Notes: generated by a model not told the origin, from the letters alone. Positions 1 through 8,570 are shown, counted from the first letter of the stretch. The stretch: DNA of 64,000 bases from Pseudomonas libanensis (GCF_001439685.1 NZ_JYLH01000015.1:110704-174703); one strand, 5' to 3'. Numbers and translations: made by a program.

Positions 1-38
1 CGCAGTTCGCCACAGTGAGGACAGAAGATATGCAACAT
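1..38 (-). CDS. soxD: Sarcosine oxidase delta subunit, N-terminal fragment (cut by window edge)
   Basis: Only the first dozen codons are in the window. They read MLHIFCPHCGEL on the minus strand, the typical start of SoxD, the small zinc-binding subunit of heterotetrameric sarcosine oxidase; CPHC is the first half of its zinc-binding cysteine set. A strong ribosome-binding site (AGGAGA, about 45-50) precedes the ATG. The gene lies 15 bp downstream of the soxB stop, so it is in the soxBDAG-type operon; soxA and soxG presumably follow outside the window. Confidence 0.85.
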   Translation of the reverse strand, partial: MLHIFCPHCGEL

Positions 39-53
39 AGGAAATTTCTCCTG

Positions 54-1304
54 TTAGTGGGCGACGGCCGCAGCGCCGTGTTCGTCGATCAGCGCACCGT
101 TGTGGAAACGGTCGATGGAAAAGGGGGCGGCCAGCGGGTGCATTTCACCCTTGGCCAGGCTGGCGGCAAACACGTTGCCTGAACCCGGGGTGGCCTTGAA
201 GCCACCGGTGCCCCAACCGCAGTTGAAGAACATGTTCGGTACCGGGGTCTTGGAGATGATCGGGCAGGCGTCCGGCGTGGTGTCGACGATGCCGCCCCAC
301 TGGCGGTTCATGCGCACCCGCGACAGCACCGGGAACATCTCGACGATGGCCTGGATGGTGTGTTCGATCACCGGGTACGAGCCGCGTTGGCCGTAGCCGT
401 TGTAGCCGTCGATACCGGCACCGATCACCAGGTCGCCCTTGTCGGACTGGCTGATATAACCGTGCACGGCGTTGGACATGATCACGCTATCGATAATCGG
501 CTTGATCGGCTCCGACACCAGGGCTTGCAACGGGTGTGATTCGATCGGCAGGCGGAACCCGGCAAGCGAGGCCATGTGCCCTGAGTTGCCGGCGGTGACC
601 ACACCGACGCGCTTGGCGCCGATAAAACCCTTGTTGGTTTCCACACCGATGCACACACCGTTTTCCTTGCGGAAACCAATCACTTCGGTCTGCTGGATCA
701 AGTCCACGCCCAAGGCATCGGCGGCACGGGCAAAGCCCCAGGCCACGGCATCGTGACGGGCTACGCCACCGCGACGCTGCACGGTTGCACCCAGGACTGG
801 GTAGCGGGTATTTTTCGAGCAGTCCAGGTACGGAATCTCATCCGCCACCTGCTTGGCATTCAGCAGCTCGCCGTCCACGCCGTTGAGGCGGTTGGCGCTG
901 ACGCGACGTTCGGAATCACGAATGTCCTGCAGGGTATGGCACAGGTTGTAGACGCCGCGCTGGGAGAACATGACGTTGTAGTTCAGGTCCTGGGACAAGC
1001 CTTCCCAGAGCTTCATCGCATGTTCGTACAGGTGCGCCGACTCGTCCCACAGGTAGTTGGACCGCACGATGGTGGTGTTGCGCGCAGTGTTACCACCACC
1101 GAGCCAACCCTTCTCGACCACGGCCACGTTGGTGATGCCGTGCTCCTTGGCCAAGTAGTACGCGGTCGCCAGACCATGCCCGCCGCCGCCGACGATGACC
1201 ACGTCGTAGACTTTTTTCGGCGTCGGCGTGCGCCACATTTTCTGCCAGTTTTCGTGATGGCTGAGGGAGTGCTTGAAGAGGCCGAAGCCTGAGTAGCGTT
1301 GCAT
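54..1304 (-). CDS. soxB: Sarcosine oxidase beta subunit
   Basis: This is the 416-residue beta subunit of the cytoplasmic heterotetrameric sarcosine oxidase, which demethylates sarcosine to glycine and passes the methyl group to tetrahydrofolate. The N-terminal region has a dinucleotide-binding glycine cluster (VVIVGGGGHGLAT, about residues 35-47). The motif RRGGVARHDAVAWG (about 177-190) holds the histidine expected to carry covalent FMN. The ATG at 1304 was chosen over longer in-frame starts because it gives the normal family length and begins MQRYSGFGLFKHSL. It lies 22 bp after glyA and 15 bp before soxD, so the three are probably cotranscribed. It performs the last demethylation of the betaine pathway encoded across the window. 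Confidence 0.96.
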   Translation of the reverse strand: MQRYSGFGLFKHSLSHHENWQKMWRTPTPKKVYDVVIVGGGGHGLATAYYLAKEHGITNVAVVEKGWLGGGNTARNTTIVRSNYLWDESAHLYEHAMKLWEGLSQDLNYNVMFSQRGVYNLCHTLQDIRDSERRVSANRLNGVDGELLNAKQVADEIPYLDCSKNTRYPVLGATVQRRGGVARHDAVAWGFARAADALGVDLIQQTEVIGFRKENGVCIGVETNKGFIGAKRVGVVTAGNSGHMASLAGFRLPIESHPLQALVSEPIKPIIDSVIMSNAVHGYISQSDKGDLVIGAGIDGYNGYGQRGSYPVIEHTIQAIVEMFPVLSRVRMNRQWGGIVDTTPDACPIISKTPVPNMFFNCGWGTGGFKATPGSGNVFAASLAKGEMHPLAAPFSIDRFHNGALIDEHGAAAVAH

Positions 1305-1326
1305 AGTCATTACTCCAAAACCGCGC

Positions 1327-2580
1327 TCAGCGATAAACCGGGAAATCAGCGCACAGGGCAGACACGTGCTTGGCCACGTTGGCCTCGACATCGGCGTCAC
1401 CGAGGTTGTCGAGGATGTCGCAGATCCAGCCGGCCAACTCGATGCATTGCGGCACTTTGAAACCACGGGTGGTTACCGCCGGGGTGCCGATACGCAGGCC
1501 CGAGGTCACGAACGGTGACTGCGGGTCGTTCGGCACCGCGTTCTTGTTGACGGTGATATGGGCGCGACCGAGGGCGGCGTCCGCCTCTTTGCCGGTGAGG
1601 CCCTGGCGGATCAGGCTGACCAGGAACAGGTGATTGTCGGTACCACCGGAGACTACGTCATACCCGCGCTTGATGAACACGCCGGCCATGGCCTGGGCAT
1701 TGTCGATCACTTGTTGCTGGTAAGCCTTGAAACCGGGTTCCTGGGCTTCCTTGAAACACACCGCCTTGCCGGCGATCACGTGCATCAGCGGGCCACCCTG
1801 GGCACCGGGGAAGACCGCGGCGTTGAGTTTCTTTTCGATCTCTTCGTTGGCCTTGGCCAGGATCAGGCCGCCACGCGGACCGCGCAGGGTCTTGTGGGTG
1901 GTGGTGGTGACCACATCGGCGTAGGGCAGCGGGTTCGGGTACAGGCCGACAGCGACCAGGCCGGCGACGTGAGCCATATCGACGAACAGCAGCGCACCGA
2001 CCTTGTCGGCGATGGCACGGAAACGTGGGAAATCCAGGGTCTTGGAGTAGGCAGAGAACCCGGCCACCACCATCTTCGGCTTGTGCTCCACCGCCAGGCG
2101 CTCGACTTCATCGTAGTCGATCAGGCCGGTGTCGGTGTTGATGCCGTACTGCACCGCGTTGTACAGCTTGCCCGAGGACGACACCTTGGCGCCGTGGGTC
2201 AGGTGACCACCGTGGGCCAGGCTCATGCCGAGGATGGTGTCACCGGCGTTCAGCAGCGCCAGGTACACCGCACTGTTGGCCGAGGAGCCTGAGTGCGGCT
2301 GCACGTTGGCGTAATCGGCACCGAACAGCTGCTTGGCGCGTTCAATGGCCAGGGCCTCGACCTTGTCCACATGTTCGCAGCCGCCGTAGTAGCGCTTGCC
2401 CGGGTAGCCTTCGGCGTATTTGTTGGTCAGGCCGCTGCCCTGGGCTTGCATGACGCGCTTGCTGGTGTAGTTCTCCGACGCGATCAGCTCGATATGGTCT
2501 TCCTGACGCTGCTCCTCGGCACTCATCGCCGCCAACAGTGCGTCGTCATATCCCTGGATCTGGTCTTGTTTGCTGAACAT
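1327..2580 (-). CDS. glyA: Serine hydroxymethyltransferase
   Basis: This is a 417-residue PLP enzyme that interconverts glycine plus 5,10-methylene-THF with serine plus THF. The PLP lysine is K230 in TTTTHKTLRGPRGG. The N-terminal HIELIASENYTS and HSGSSAN motifs are intact and the length is exactly that of the family. The ATG at 2580 has a purine-rich site (GGGAGAGACGCG) upstream; longer in-frame starts add non-conserved sequence. As first gene of the sox operon it uses both products of sarcosine oxidation, glycine and methylene-THF, to make serine, which sdaB (27406-28782) can turn into pyruvate. Pseudomonads usually have a second glyA for biosynthesis, so this copy is likely the catabolic one. 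Confidence 0.97.
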   Translation of the reverse strand: MFSKQDQIQGYDDALLAAMSAEEQRQEDHIELIASENYTSKRVMQAQGSGLTNKYAEGYPGKRYYGGCEHVDKVEALAIERAKQLFGADYANVQPHSGSSANSAVYLALLNAGDTILGMSLAHGGHLTHGAKVSSSGKLYNAVQYGINTDTGLIDYDEVERLAVEHKPKMVVAGFSAYSKTLDFPRFRAIADKVGALLFVDMAHVAGLVAVGLYPNPLPYADVVTTTTHKTLRGPRGGLILAKANEEIEKKLNAAVFPGAQGGPLMHVIAGKAVCFKEAQEPGFKAYQQQVIDNAQAMAGVFIKRGYDVVSGGTDNHLFLVSLIRQGLTGKEADAALGRAHITVNKNAVPNDPQSPFVTSGLRIGTPAVTTRGFKVPQCIELAGWICDILDNLGDADVEANVAKHVSALCADFPVYR

Positions 2581-2724
2581 CGCGTCTCTCCCAGCCTTTC
2601 GTATTGTTGAGGCCCGTGCAGGGCCCTTTGATGCGATGGTAGGGCTGGCGCGTGCGGGCCAAATGCCTGCGCACGCCACGCAAAGGTGCGTTTACGACAT
2701 GGACTGAAGAATGTGCAAAGCTTG

Positions 2725-2811
2725 TGTGGGAGCTGGCTTGCCTGCGATGGCATCGCTGCGGTGCAACTGACAGACCGAGGTGTCTGCATCGCAGGCAAGC
2801 CAGCTCCCACA
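2725..2811. repeat. REPIN (REP doublet, GAGCTGGCTTGCCTGCGAT class)
   Basis: Two inverted REP cores (GGGAGCTGGCTTGCCTGCGA and its complement) are separated by about 45 bp. The doublet sits between the glyA promoter and the 3' end of the TraX-like gene. The right arm ends five bases from that gene's stop codon, so it probably also acts as a 3' hairpin. Confidence 0.93.
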
Positions 2812-2815
2812 GGGG

Positions 2816-3544
2816 TTAGACGATGAGCTTGCGAACGAGTAGCAACAGAAGAAAATGCATGGGATACAGGGCATAGGCCCAGCGCCGCATGGCAGGTGGC
2901 TTGGCGTTTTTGCCATGTCGCAATAAGACCAATCCTGCCAGCGGGGCAATCAGACATGCAGCCAACCCCAGCAGCGCCACGAGCGTGCCGCTATTGAGCA
3001 GAATCTGCCATTGATTGGCGGCGACACACACAAGCCCCGGCAACAGGCTGAAATACCAAGCCCGAGTGAACACCAGCAGCATTACCAAGGGCAATAACAC
3101 ACCGAAAAAACCAAACATCAAATGTGTCGCAAACACCGCCGCGATACTGAGTGCTATCAGCGCTAATACTCGATCAAAAAGCGCCTTCTGTTGCCATCCT
3201 CGGGCAACCAGCAAACCTAACGCCAAGGTCGGCAGTACATTCAACGTATCGGCATCCTCGATAAATAGCCGATACGGCGCCTCGCTGATCACGCTGAACA
3301 GCAGCAACCAACCCAGGTAGCGCCAATGGCCCGTCACTGGGGCGTAACGAACACGATGCAAATTAGCCGCAATCGCCAGGCAAAACCACGGAAACGCCAG
3401 ACGCCCCGGCACGTATAGCCCATCCAGGCTCAGCCCCACATAGCGCAGGTGATCGAGCACCATACTCAGCAGCGCCAGCCACTTGAGCAGATCCAAAGCG
3501 CCATCTCGGACAGGTCCGACAGGCAAGGTGTGAGTACCGTGCAT
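2816..3544 (-). CDS. TraX-like integral membrane protein
   Basis: This hydrophobic protein of about 242 residues has roughly seven or eight predicted membrane segments. The N-terminal part (GALDLLKWLALLSMVLDHL) resembles the TraX family, in which F-plasmid TraX acetylates pilin; chromosomal copies are widespread and of unknown substrate. The ATG at 3544 is preferred over the one at 3565 because it has GGGGAA at good spacing and the upstream one has no ribosome-binding site. There are no conjugation genes nearby, so a pilin role is unlikely here. It is divergent from ltaE. Confidence 0.75.
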   Translation of the reverse strand: MHGTHTLPVGPVRDGALDLLKWLALLSMVLDHLRYVGLSLDGLYVPGRLAFPWFCLAIAANLHRVRYAPVTGHWRYLGWLLLFSVISEAPYRLFIEDADTLNVLPTLALGLLVARGWQQKALFDRVLALIALSIAAVFATHLMFGFFGVLLPLVMLLVFTRAWYFSLLPGLVCVAANQWQILLNSGTLVALLGLAACLIAPLAGLVLLRHGKNAKPPAMRRWAYALYPMHFLLLLLVRKLIV

Positions 3545-3634
3545 AATTCCCCAACGACTTTGCATTTACAGTGCGTGCGCCCTCCTCACAATCTTGGTTA
3601 AAGTGCGCACCAACATCGACCACAGGAATGGGCC

Positions 3635-4675
3635 ATGACCGACAAGAGCCAACAATTCGCCAGTGACAACTATTCCGGCATCTGCCCGGAAGCCTGGGCC
3701 GCCATGGAACAAGCCAACCACGGCCATCAACGCGCCTACGGCGATGATGAATGGACCCACCGTGCCGCTGACGGTTTCCGCAATCTGTTCGAGACCGACT
3801 GCGAGGTATTCTTCGCCTTCAACGGTACGGCAGCCAACTCCCTGGCGCTGTCCTCTTTGTGCCAGAGCTACCATAGCGTGATTTGCTCGGAAACCGCCCA
3901 CGTCGAAACCGACGAATGCGGCGCGCCGGAGTTTTTCTCCAACGGTTCCAAGCTGCTCACCGCCCGCACCGAAAACGGCAAGCTGACCCCGGAATCGATC
4001 CGCGAGATCGCCCTCAAGCGCCAGGACATCCACTACCCCAAGCCGCGCGTGGTGACCCTGACCCAGGCCACCGAAGTCGGCAGCGTCTACACCCCCGAAG
4101 AAATCCGCGCCATCAGCGCCACCTGCAAGGAATTGGGCCTGAACCTGCACATGGACGGCGCGCGCTTCTCCAATGCCTGTGCGTTCCTCGGTTGCTCACC
4201 GGCTGACCTGACCTGGAAAGCCGGTGTGGACGTGCTGTGCTTTGGCGGTACCAAGAACGGCATGGCAGTAGGTGAAGCCATCCTGTTCTTCAACCACAAG
4301 CTGGCTGAAGACTTCGATTACCGCTGCAAGCAGGCTGGCCAGCTGGCGTCGAAAATGCGCTTTCTGTCGGCGCCATGGGTGGGCCTGCTGGAAAACGATG
4401 CCTGGCTCAAGCATGCGCGCCATGCCAATCACTGTGCGCAACTGCTGAGCAGCCTGGTATCAGACATTCCCGGTGTGGAACTGATGTTCCCGGTACAAGC
4501 CAATGGCGTGTTCCTGCAGCTGTCGGAACCGGCCATTGCGGCGTTGACGGCCAAGGGCTGGCGCTTCTACACCTTCATCGGCAAAGGTGGCGCGCGGTTC
4601 ATGTGCGCGTGGGATACCGAAGAAGAGCGTGTAAGAGAATTGGCTGCGGATATTCGGACAGTAATGGGCGCGTAA
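3635..4675 (+). CDS. ltaE: Low-specificity L-threonine aldolase
   Basis: This is a 346-residue fold-type I PLP enzyme cleaving L-threonine and L-allo-threonine to glycine and acetaldehyde. The Schiff-base lysine is K207 in CFGGTKNG, and the cofactor-binding aspartate is in HMDGARF (about 173-179). The length is normal. It is monocistronic, divergent from the TraX-like gene. Its glycine product links it to glyA and sarcosine metabolism, but nothing in the sequence shows coregulation. Confidence 0.93.
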   Translation: MTDKSQQFASDNYSGICPEAWAAMEQANHGHQRAYGDDEWTHRAADGFRNLFETDCEVFFAFNGTAANSLALSSLCQSYHSVICSETAHVETDECGAPEFFSNGSKLLTARTENGKLTPESIREIALKRQDIHYPKPRVVTLTQATEVGSVYTPEEIRAISATCKELGLNLHMDGARFSNACAFLGCSPADLTWKAGVDVLCFGGTKNGMAVGEAILFFNHKLAEDFDYRCKQAGQLASKMRFLSAPWVGLLENDAWLKHARHANHCAQLLSSLVSDIPGVELMFPVQANGVFLQLSEPAIAALTAKGWRFYTFIGKGGARFMCAWDTEEERVRELAADIRTVMGA

Positions 4676-4859
4676 AACGTGATGGATAGTGGCGCAGCGC
4701 CGAGACTGTTTTTTGATATTTCTGACAGCGGCGCACCTGGATTTCATTGACTAGCCTCTTGTTACCCGCAAGGAAAAAGCCGCTGCAGAGGCCGCCCTGC
4801 GGGAACAACTGCCTGCCGAACAATCGGCCGGAAACGGAAATCCAGCAGAGAGCCAAACC

Positions 4860-5060
4860 ATGGAATATCAAAGCAACAGCAACACTCTTCAGAGCGATGG
4901 CACTATCAGCACCACGGTGATTGATTGGGATGAGTTCAGGAAGTACGCCAAAGTCGGGGATACCATTCGCGAACCCTCGAAGACGCTGAGGATCTACGAC
5001 AAAGTGTATGAATTGACAGCATCAGGTCAGCACTTCGTGGTTCATATCTACGCTCAATAA
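4860..5060 (+). CDS. Small protein of unknown function, possibly 5'-truncated
   Basis: I do not recognise this 66-residue protein. It has no signal peptide or membrane segment and a fairly hydrophilic sequence ending HFVVHIYAQ. The same frame is open upstream from about 4755 (after a TAG at 4752-4754) and reads like coding sequence (alanine- and glutamate-rich, EKAAAEAALREQ), but contains no ATG before 4860, and no good ribosome-binding site precedes 4860. It may be a real small gene or the decayed 3' end of a longer one. A perfect palindrome (5075-5118) follows the stop and could be its terminator hairpin. Confidence 0.45.
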   Translation: MEYQSNSNTLQSDGTISTTVIDWDEFRKYAKVGDTIREPSKTLRIYDKVYELTASGQHFVVHIYAQ

Positions 5061-5074
5061 TCATTAACCCTGAT

Positions 5075-5118
5075 CGTTCCCATGCTCCGCGTCACTAGTG
5101 ACGCGGAGCATGGGAACG
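5075..5118. repeat. Perfect 44-nt palindrome
   Basis: There are two 21-nt arms (CGTTCCCATGCTCCGCGTCA plus one base) around a central TA. It is unlike the REPIN family found elsewhere in the window but resembles the GTTCCCACGCTCNGCGTGGGAAC palindromes seen in many Pseudomonas genomes. It separates the small unknown gene from the convergent gbcB end, so it may terminate transcription from both sides. Confidence 0.85.
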
Positions 5119-5142
5119 AGCAAGCGGGAACAATCAACTGCC

Positions 5143-6243
5143 TTAAAACTCGATGCGCACATCCCCCTTCGGCACACTGCAGCACGACAGGATATAGCCC
5201 TCGGCTTCGTCTTCCTCGGTGATCCCGCCGTTGTGCTCCATCTCCACCTCGCCGCCCAGCTTCATCACCTTGCATGTCCCGCAGATGCCCATGCCACAGG
5301 CCTTGGGGATCAGCAGGCCGAGCTTGGCGGCCGCCGCGTGTACCGTTTCCCCTGGCGCCACGCGAATGCTCTTGCCGGAGGCAATGAACTCCACCTGATG
5401 CAGGTCCGCCAGGTCGATCTCCGGCGCATCCGCCGCTTGTTCGGCCTGCTCCACTGCATCGGCCCGCGCTTCCGGCGGCGTCGCGCCAAAGGACTCTTCG
5501 TGATAGCGCGCCATATCGAAACCAGCGGCTTCGAGCAGGCGCTTCACCGCGCTCATGTAGGGCGTCGGGCCGCAGCAAAACACTTCGCGCTCGAGGAAAT
5601 CCGGCACCATCAGTTCCAGCATCTTGTGGTTCAGGTAACCACGGTACCCGGCCCAAGGCTCTCCCAGACCATGCTTTTCGCAGATCAGGTGCAGGCTGAA
5701 GTTGTCGATCCGCGACGCCATGTGCTCCAGCTCGCGGTGGTAAATGATGTCCTTGGGCGAACGGGCGCTGTGAACAAAGGTCATGTCGACATTCGCATTG
5801 GTGTCGTAGAACCAACGGGCCATGGACATGACTGGGGTGATACCGACGCCGCCGCTGAGATACAGCACTTTCGGGCTGGGAAAGTCGATGGCATTGAACA
5901 GCCCCACCGGGCCGTGCACCGCCAGCTCCTGCCCTTCATGCAGCGTGTCGTGCAGCCAGTTGGAGACCTTGCCGCCCGGTACGCGCTTGATGGTCACCGA
6001 AAAGCTGTAGGGCACCGAGGGCGAACTGGAAATCGTGTACGAACGCATGATCGGCTGGCCTTCGATTTCCAGCTCCAGGGTGACGAATTGCCCGGGCTTG
6101 AAAAAGAACAGGATCGGCTGGTCAGCCATGAAGCAGAAGGTGCGCACGTCCCAGGTTTCCTGGATGACTTTGACGCAACGGACGATGTGTCGACCATTGG
6201 CCCAGGTCTGGGTGGTTACCGGATTCAGGAAATTGCTAGACAT
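5143..6243 (-). CDS. gbcB: Glycine betaine demethylase, reductase subunit
   Basis: This is a 366-residue electron-transfer partner of the Rieske oxygenase GbcA. An FAD-binding motif (RSYTISSSP, about 67-75) and an NAD(P)-binding segment (GGVGITPVMS, about 131-140) are followed by a C-terminal plant-type [2Fe-2S] ferredoxin domain with C316, C321, C324 and C354/C355. The ATG at 6243 was chosen because GGAGAACAAC precedes it and it gives the family length. It is divergent from gbcA, sharing 281 bp that probably contain GbdR-dependent promoters for both. Together they convert glycine betaine to dimethylglycine with release of formaldehyde. Confidence 0.94.
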   Translation of the reverse strand: MSSNFLNPVTTQTWANGRHIVRCVKVIQETWDVRTFCFMADQPILFFFKPGQFVTLELEIEGQPIMRSYTISSSPSVPYSFSVTIKRVPGGKVSNWLHDTLHEGQELAVHGPVGLFNAIDFPSPKVLYLSGGVGITPVMSMARWFYDTNANVDMTFVHSARSPKDIIYHRELEHMASRIDNFSLHLICEKHGLGEPWAGYRGYLNHKMLELMVPDFLEREVFCCGPTPYMSAVKRLLEAAGFDMARYHEESFGATPPEARADAVEQAEQAADAPEIDLADLHQVEFIASGKSIRVAPGETVHAAAAKLGLLIPKACGMGICGTCKVMKLGGEVEMEHNGGITEEDEAEGYILSCCSVPKGDVRIEF

Positions 6244-6524
6244 GTTGTTCTCCACTGCCGACGTCGGCCTTATGGTGGCGATTCTGCGTAACGCCGGGGC
6301 CACCCATTTACCTATCTGCGACATTCACATACTTACGGCGACCAGCCCCCAACTACCGGGGGTTGCGCGTCGGGATCAGATTGCGCCATGTCGCCCATGG
6401 ATAAGGTTCGACGCAACGCCGGGCCCACACTCGCTCCCAACAAAGACGCTTTCTTTACGCCTTGCAACGCAACAACCGTAGCCACTTATCCCGGCCACAC
6501 AGAATGGCCACGAGGACACATACG
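6244..6524. promoter_or_regulatory. gbcB/gbcA divergent promoter region with candidate GbdR half-sites
   Basis: This 281-bp region lies between the two divergent starts. It contains a direct repeat of GCGAC at 6318-6322 and 6338-6342 (20-bp spacing). The second copy is in the longer match TACTTACGGCGAC (6330-6342), close to a 21-bp direct repeat upstream of cbcX. GbdR is known in P. aeruginosa to activate gbcA and gbcB; assigning these bases to it is inference. Confidence 0.45.
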
Positions 6525-7820
6525 ATGGACGTCACCGCAACCTTAAGCTTGGGCGATCCGCTGGAACCCGCACGCAAGGCCACCGCGCAAATGCTGCACG
6601 AGCGCGAGCGCACCTTTTCACTGCCGCAGCCGTTCTACTCTGACGAGCGGCTGTTTGATATCGACATGCAGGAGATCTTCCAGAAAGAGTGGTTGATCGC
6701 CGGTATGACCTGCGAAATCCCCACCAAGGGCAACTACCTGACCCTGCAAGTGGGCAAGAACCCGATCATCGTGATCCGTGGCGCCGACGGTGTGGTGCAT
6801 GCGTTCCACAACGTCTGCCGCCACCGTGGCTCGCGCTTGTGCACCAGCGACAAAGGCAAGGTCGCCAAATTGGTATGCCACTACCACCAGTGGACCTACG
6901 AGCTGGACGGGCGCCTGCTGTTCGCCGGCACCGAGATGGGCGCTGACTTCGACATGAAGCAGTACGGCCTCAAGCCGGTGAACGTGAAGACTGCCGGCGG
7001 CTACATCTTTATCAGCCTGGCCGAGAACCCGCCGGCCATCGATGACTTCCTGTCTACGCTCAGCCATTACATGGAGCCCTACGACATGGAGAACACCAAG
7101 GTGGCGATCCAGACCACCTTGTTCGAAAAGGCCAACTGGAAACTGGTGCTGGAAAACAACCGCGAGTGCTATCACTGCAACGCGTCGCACCCCGAACTGC
7201 TCAAAACCCTGCTCGAATGGGATGACGTCACCGACCCGCGCGCCGACCAGGCCTTCAAGGACCACGTGGCCGCCTCCGCCGCCGCTTGGGATGCCGAGAA
7301 GATCCCTTACGCCCACGCCAGTTTCGGCCTGCGCAACCGTATCGTGCGCATGCCGTTGCTCAAGGGCACCGTGTCCATGACCCTCGACGGCAAACAGGGC
7401 TGCGCCAAGCTCATGGGCCGTATCAAGAACCCGGACCTGGGTTCGATGCGCATCCTGCACCTGCCCCACTCCTGGAACCACTGTATGGGCGACCACATCA
7501 TTGTGTTCACCGTTTGGCCGCTCAGCGCCCAGGAAACCATGGTCACTACCAAGTGGATCGTGCACAAGGACGCCGTGGAAGGCGTGGACTACGACGTGGA
7601 ACGCATGCGCCAGGTGTGGGATGCCACCAACGACCAGGACCGCCGCCTGGCCGAAGAGAACCAGCGCGGCATCAACTCCACCGCCTACCAGCCAGGCCCT
7701 TACTCCAAGACCTATGAGTTTGGCGTGGTGAATTTTGTGGATTGGTACAGCGAGCGGATGCTGAGCAACCTGGGTGCCGCTCCAGCGCCGTACCTCAAAG
7801 GTGTGGCAGCACACGAATAA
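6525..7820 (+). CDS. gbcA: Glycine betaine demethylase, Rieske oxygenase subunit
   Basis: This 431-residue Rieske non-haem iron oxygenase catalyses the first demethylation of glycine betaine. The Rieske [2Fe-2S] ligands are C98, H100, C118 and H121 (CRHRG and CHYHQW). The mononuclear iron site is in ENNRECYHCNASHPEL (E214, H217, H222). The ATG at 6525 follows a GAGGA site; earlier in-frame ATGs add unconserved residues. It is divergent from its reductase gbcB. It uses O2 and electrons from GbcB to give dimethylglycine and formaldehyde, feeding the DgcAB operon next door. Confidence 0.95.
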   Translation: MDVTATLSLGDPLEPARKATAQMLHERERTFSLPQPFYSDERLFDIDMQEIFQKEWLIAGMTCEIPTKGNYLTLQVGKNPIIVIRGADGVVHAFHNVCRHRGSRLCTSDKGKVAKLVCHYHQWTYELDGRLLFAGTEMGADFDMKQYGLKPVNVKTAGGYIFISLAENPPAIDDFLSTLSHYMEPYDMENTKVAIQTTLFEKANWKLVLENNRECYHCNASHPELLKTLLEWDDVTDPRADQAFKDHVAASAAAWDAEKIPYAHASFGLRNRIVRMPLLKGTVSMTLDGKQGCAKLMGRIKNPDLGSMRILHLPHSWNHCMGDHIIVFTVWPLSAQETMVTTKWIVHKDAVEGVDYDVERMRQVWDATNDQDRRLAEENQRGINSTAYQPGPYSKTYEFGVVNFVDWYSERMLSNLGAAPAPYLKGVAAHE

Positions 7821-7824
7821 AAAC

Positions 7825-7913
7825 GTGGGAGCGGGCTTGCTCGCGAAAGCGGTGTATCAGCTTGCACATGTAGTGTGCTGACACACCGTATTCGCGAGCA
7901 AGCCCGCTCCCAC
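7825..7913. repeat. REPIN (GAGCGGGCTTGCTCGCGA class)
   Basis: Inverted arms GTGGGAGCGGGCTTGCTCGC and its complement flank a central stretch of about 45 bp just after the gbcA stop. It can fold into a hairpin in the gbcA 3' UTR. No separate T-tract terminator is visible. Confidence 0.92.
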
Positions 7914-7983
7914 ACTGACCTCAGAGTGGTTAAAATTCGATCACCCTTCTCGCAGAGCGCTAGCACCCTGCCCTCCAGCCTTT

Positions 7984-8530
7984 CCCCAACAACTTATCCA
8001 CAAAGCCACCCACAGCAATTGTGGACAAGCCGCCCTGCGGCTTAAATTAAATCAAGAAAATCCGTGACTTATTTGAAAGCAAGATATCCATCCTTACCTG
8101 ATCATTTATTGATCAGATCCGTGCAGACCTTGATTTATATGGCCTACAGCATTGAGCGAACACCTTATCCACAGATGCACCAACAGACTATGGGGGCAAC
8201 TTTATCCAGCCTGTGGAAAAGCGCTCAAAAGCTTAATAAATAGGGCTTTCCAGGGTTTCAGGGCAGAAAAAAACCGAAACTGCTCAATTTTCGATCAACT
8301 TTATGAAAGCCTTTGTTTACAAGGCTTAGAGAAGATAGCGAACATCTTATCCACAGATGAGCCAACAGACTTTGGGGGCAAGTCAGGGCTGCCATTCGGA
8401 AAAACCGCTGGAAAAACCGCAGGTTAGGCTGGCTACTTTTCGTACAGAGGGCCGCGAGGCTTGATACATAGGGGCTGTGGACAACCGCGAACAGGTTATC
8501 CACAGGCGCATCAACAGCGATTGTGGGTAA
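7984..8530. repeat. Cluster of four 45-bp repeats, each with a DnaA box
   Basis: Copies lie at 7984-8028, 8155-8199, 8337-8381 and 8486-8530. Each contains a perfect TTATCCACA in the same orientation (7994, 8165, 8347, 8496). Copies 2 and 3 match at 41 of 45 positions; copies 1 and 4 are more diverged but keep the box, a central CA-rich block and a terminal TNNGGGNAA or TTGTGGACAA. In copies 1 and 4 that end is an opposing near-box (TTGTCCACA at 8020-8028, TTACCCACA at 8522-8530). Further near-boxes are TTTTCCACA (8213-8221, minus) and TTGTCCACA (8476-8484, minus). The spacers are AT-rich compared with the window. An inverted repeat CTGATCA...TGATCAG (8098-8116) carries two GATC sites, with a third just after it. 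There is no convincing gene in the segment. Confidence 0.85.
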
Positions 8531-8542
8531 ACCGCAGCACTC

Positions 8543-8566
8543 CTGTGGAGGGGCTTGCTCCCACAG
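8543..8566. repeat. Short REP-like hairpin
   Basis: CTGTGGAG and CTCCCACAG arms surround GGGCTTG, five bases before the stop codon of the etfB-like gene. It looks like a single shortened REP unit and could form the 3' hairpin of the dgc/etf transcript. Confidence 0.6.
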
Positions 8567-8570
8567 AGGA

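Noticed and set aside
2581..2724. Glycine riboswitch upstream of glyA
   Set aside because: No glycine-aptamer core was seen; only a short GGCCC/GGGCC hairpin is present.
8152..8427. Reading frame inside the DnaA-box cluster
   Set aside because: It runs through two copies of the repeat with no ribosome-binding site or protein-like composition.
7984..8530. DnaA-box cluster as the chromosomal origin
   Set aside because: dnaA, rpmH, gyrB and the other usual Pseudomonas origin neighbours are absent, so an auxiliary locus is more likely.
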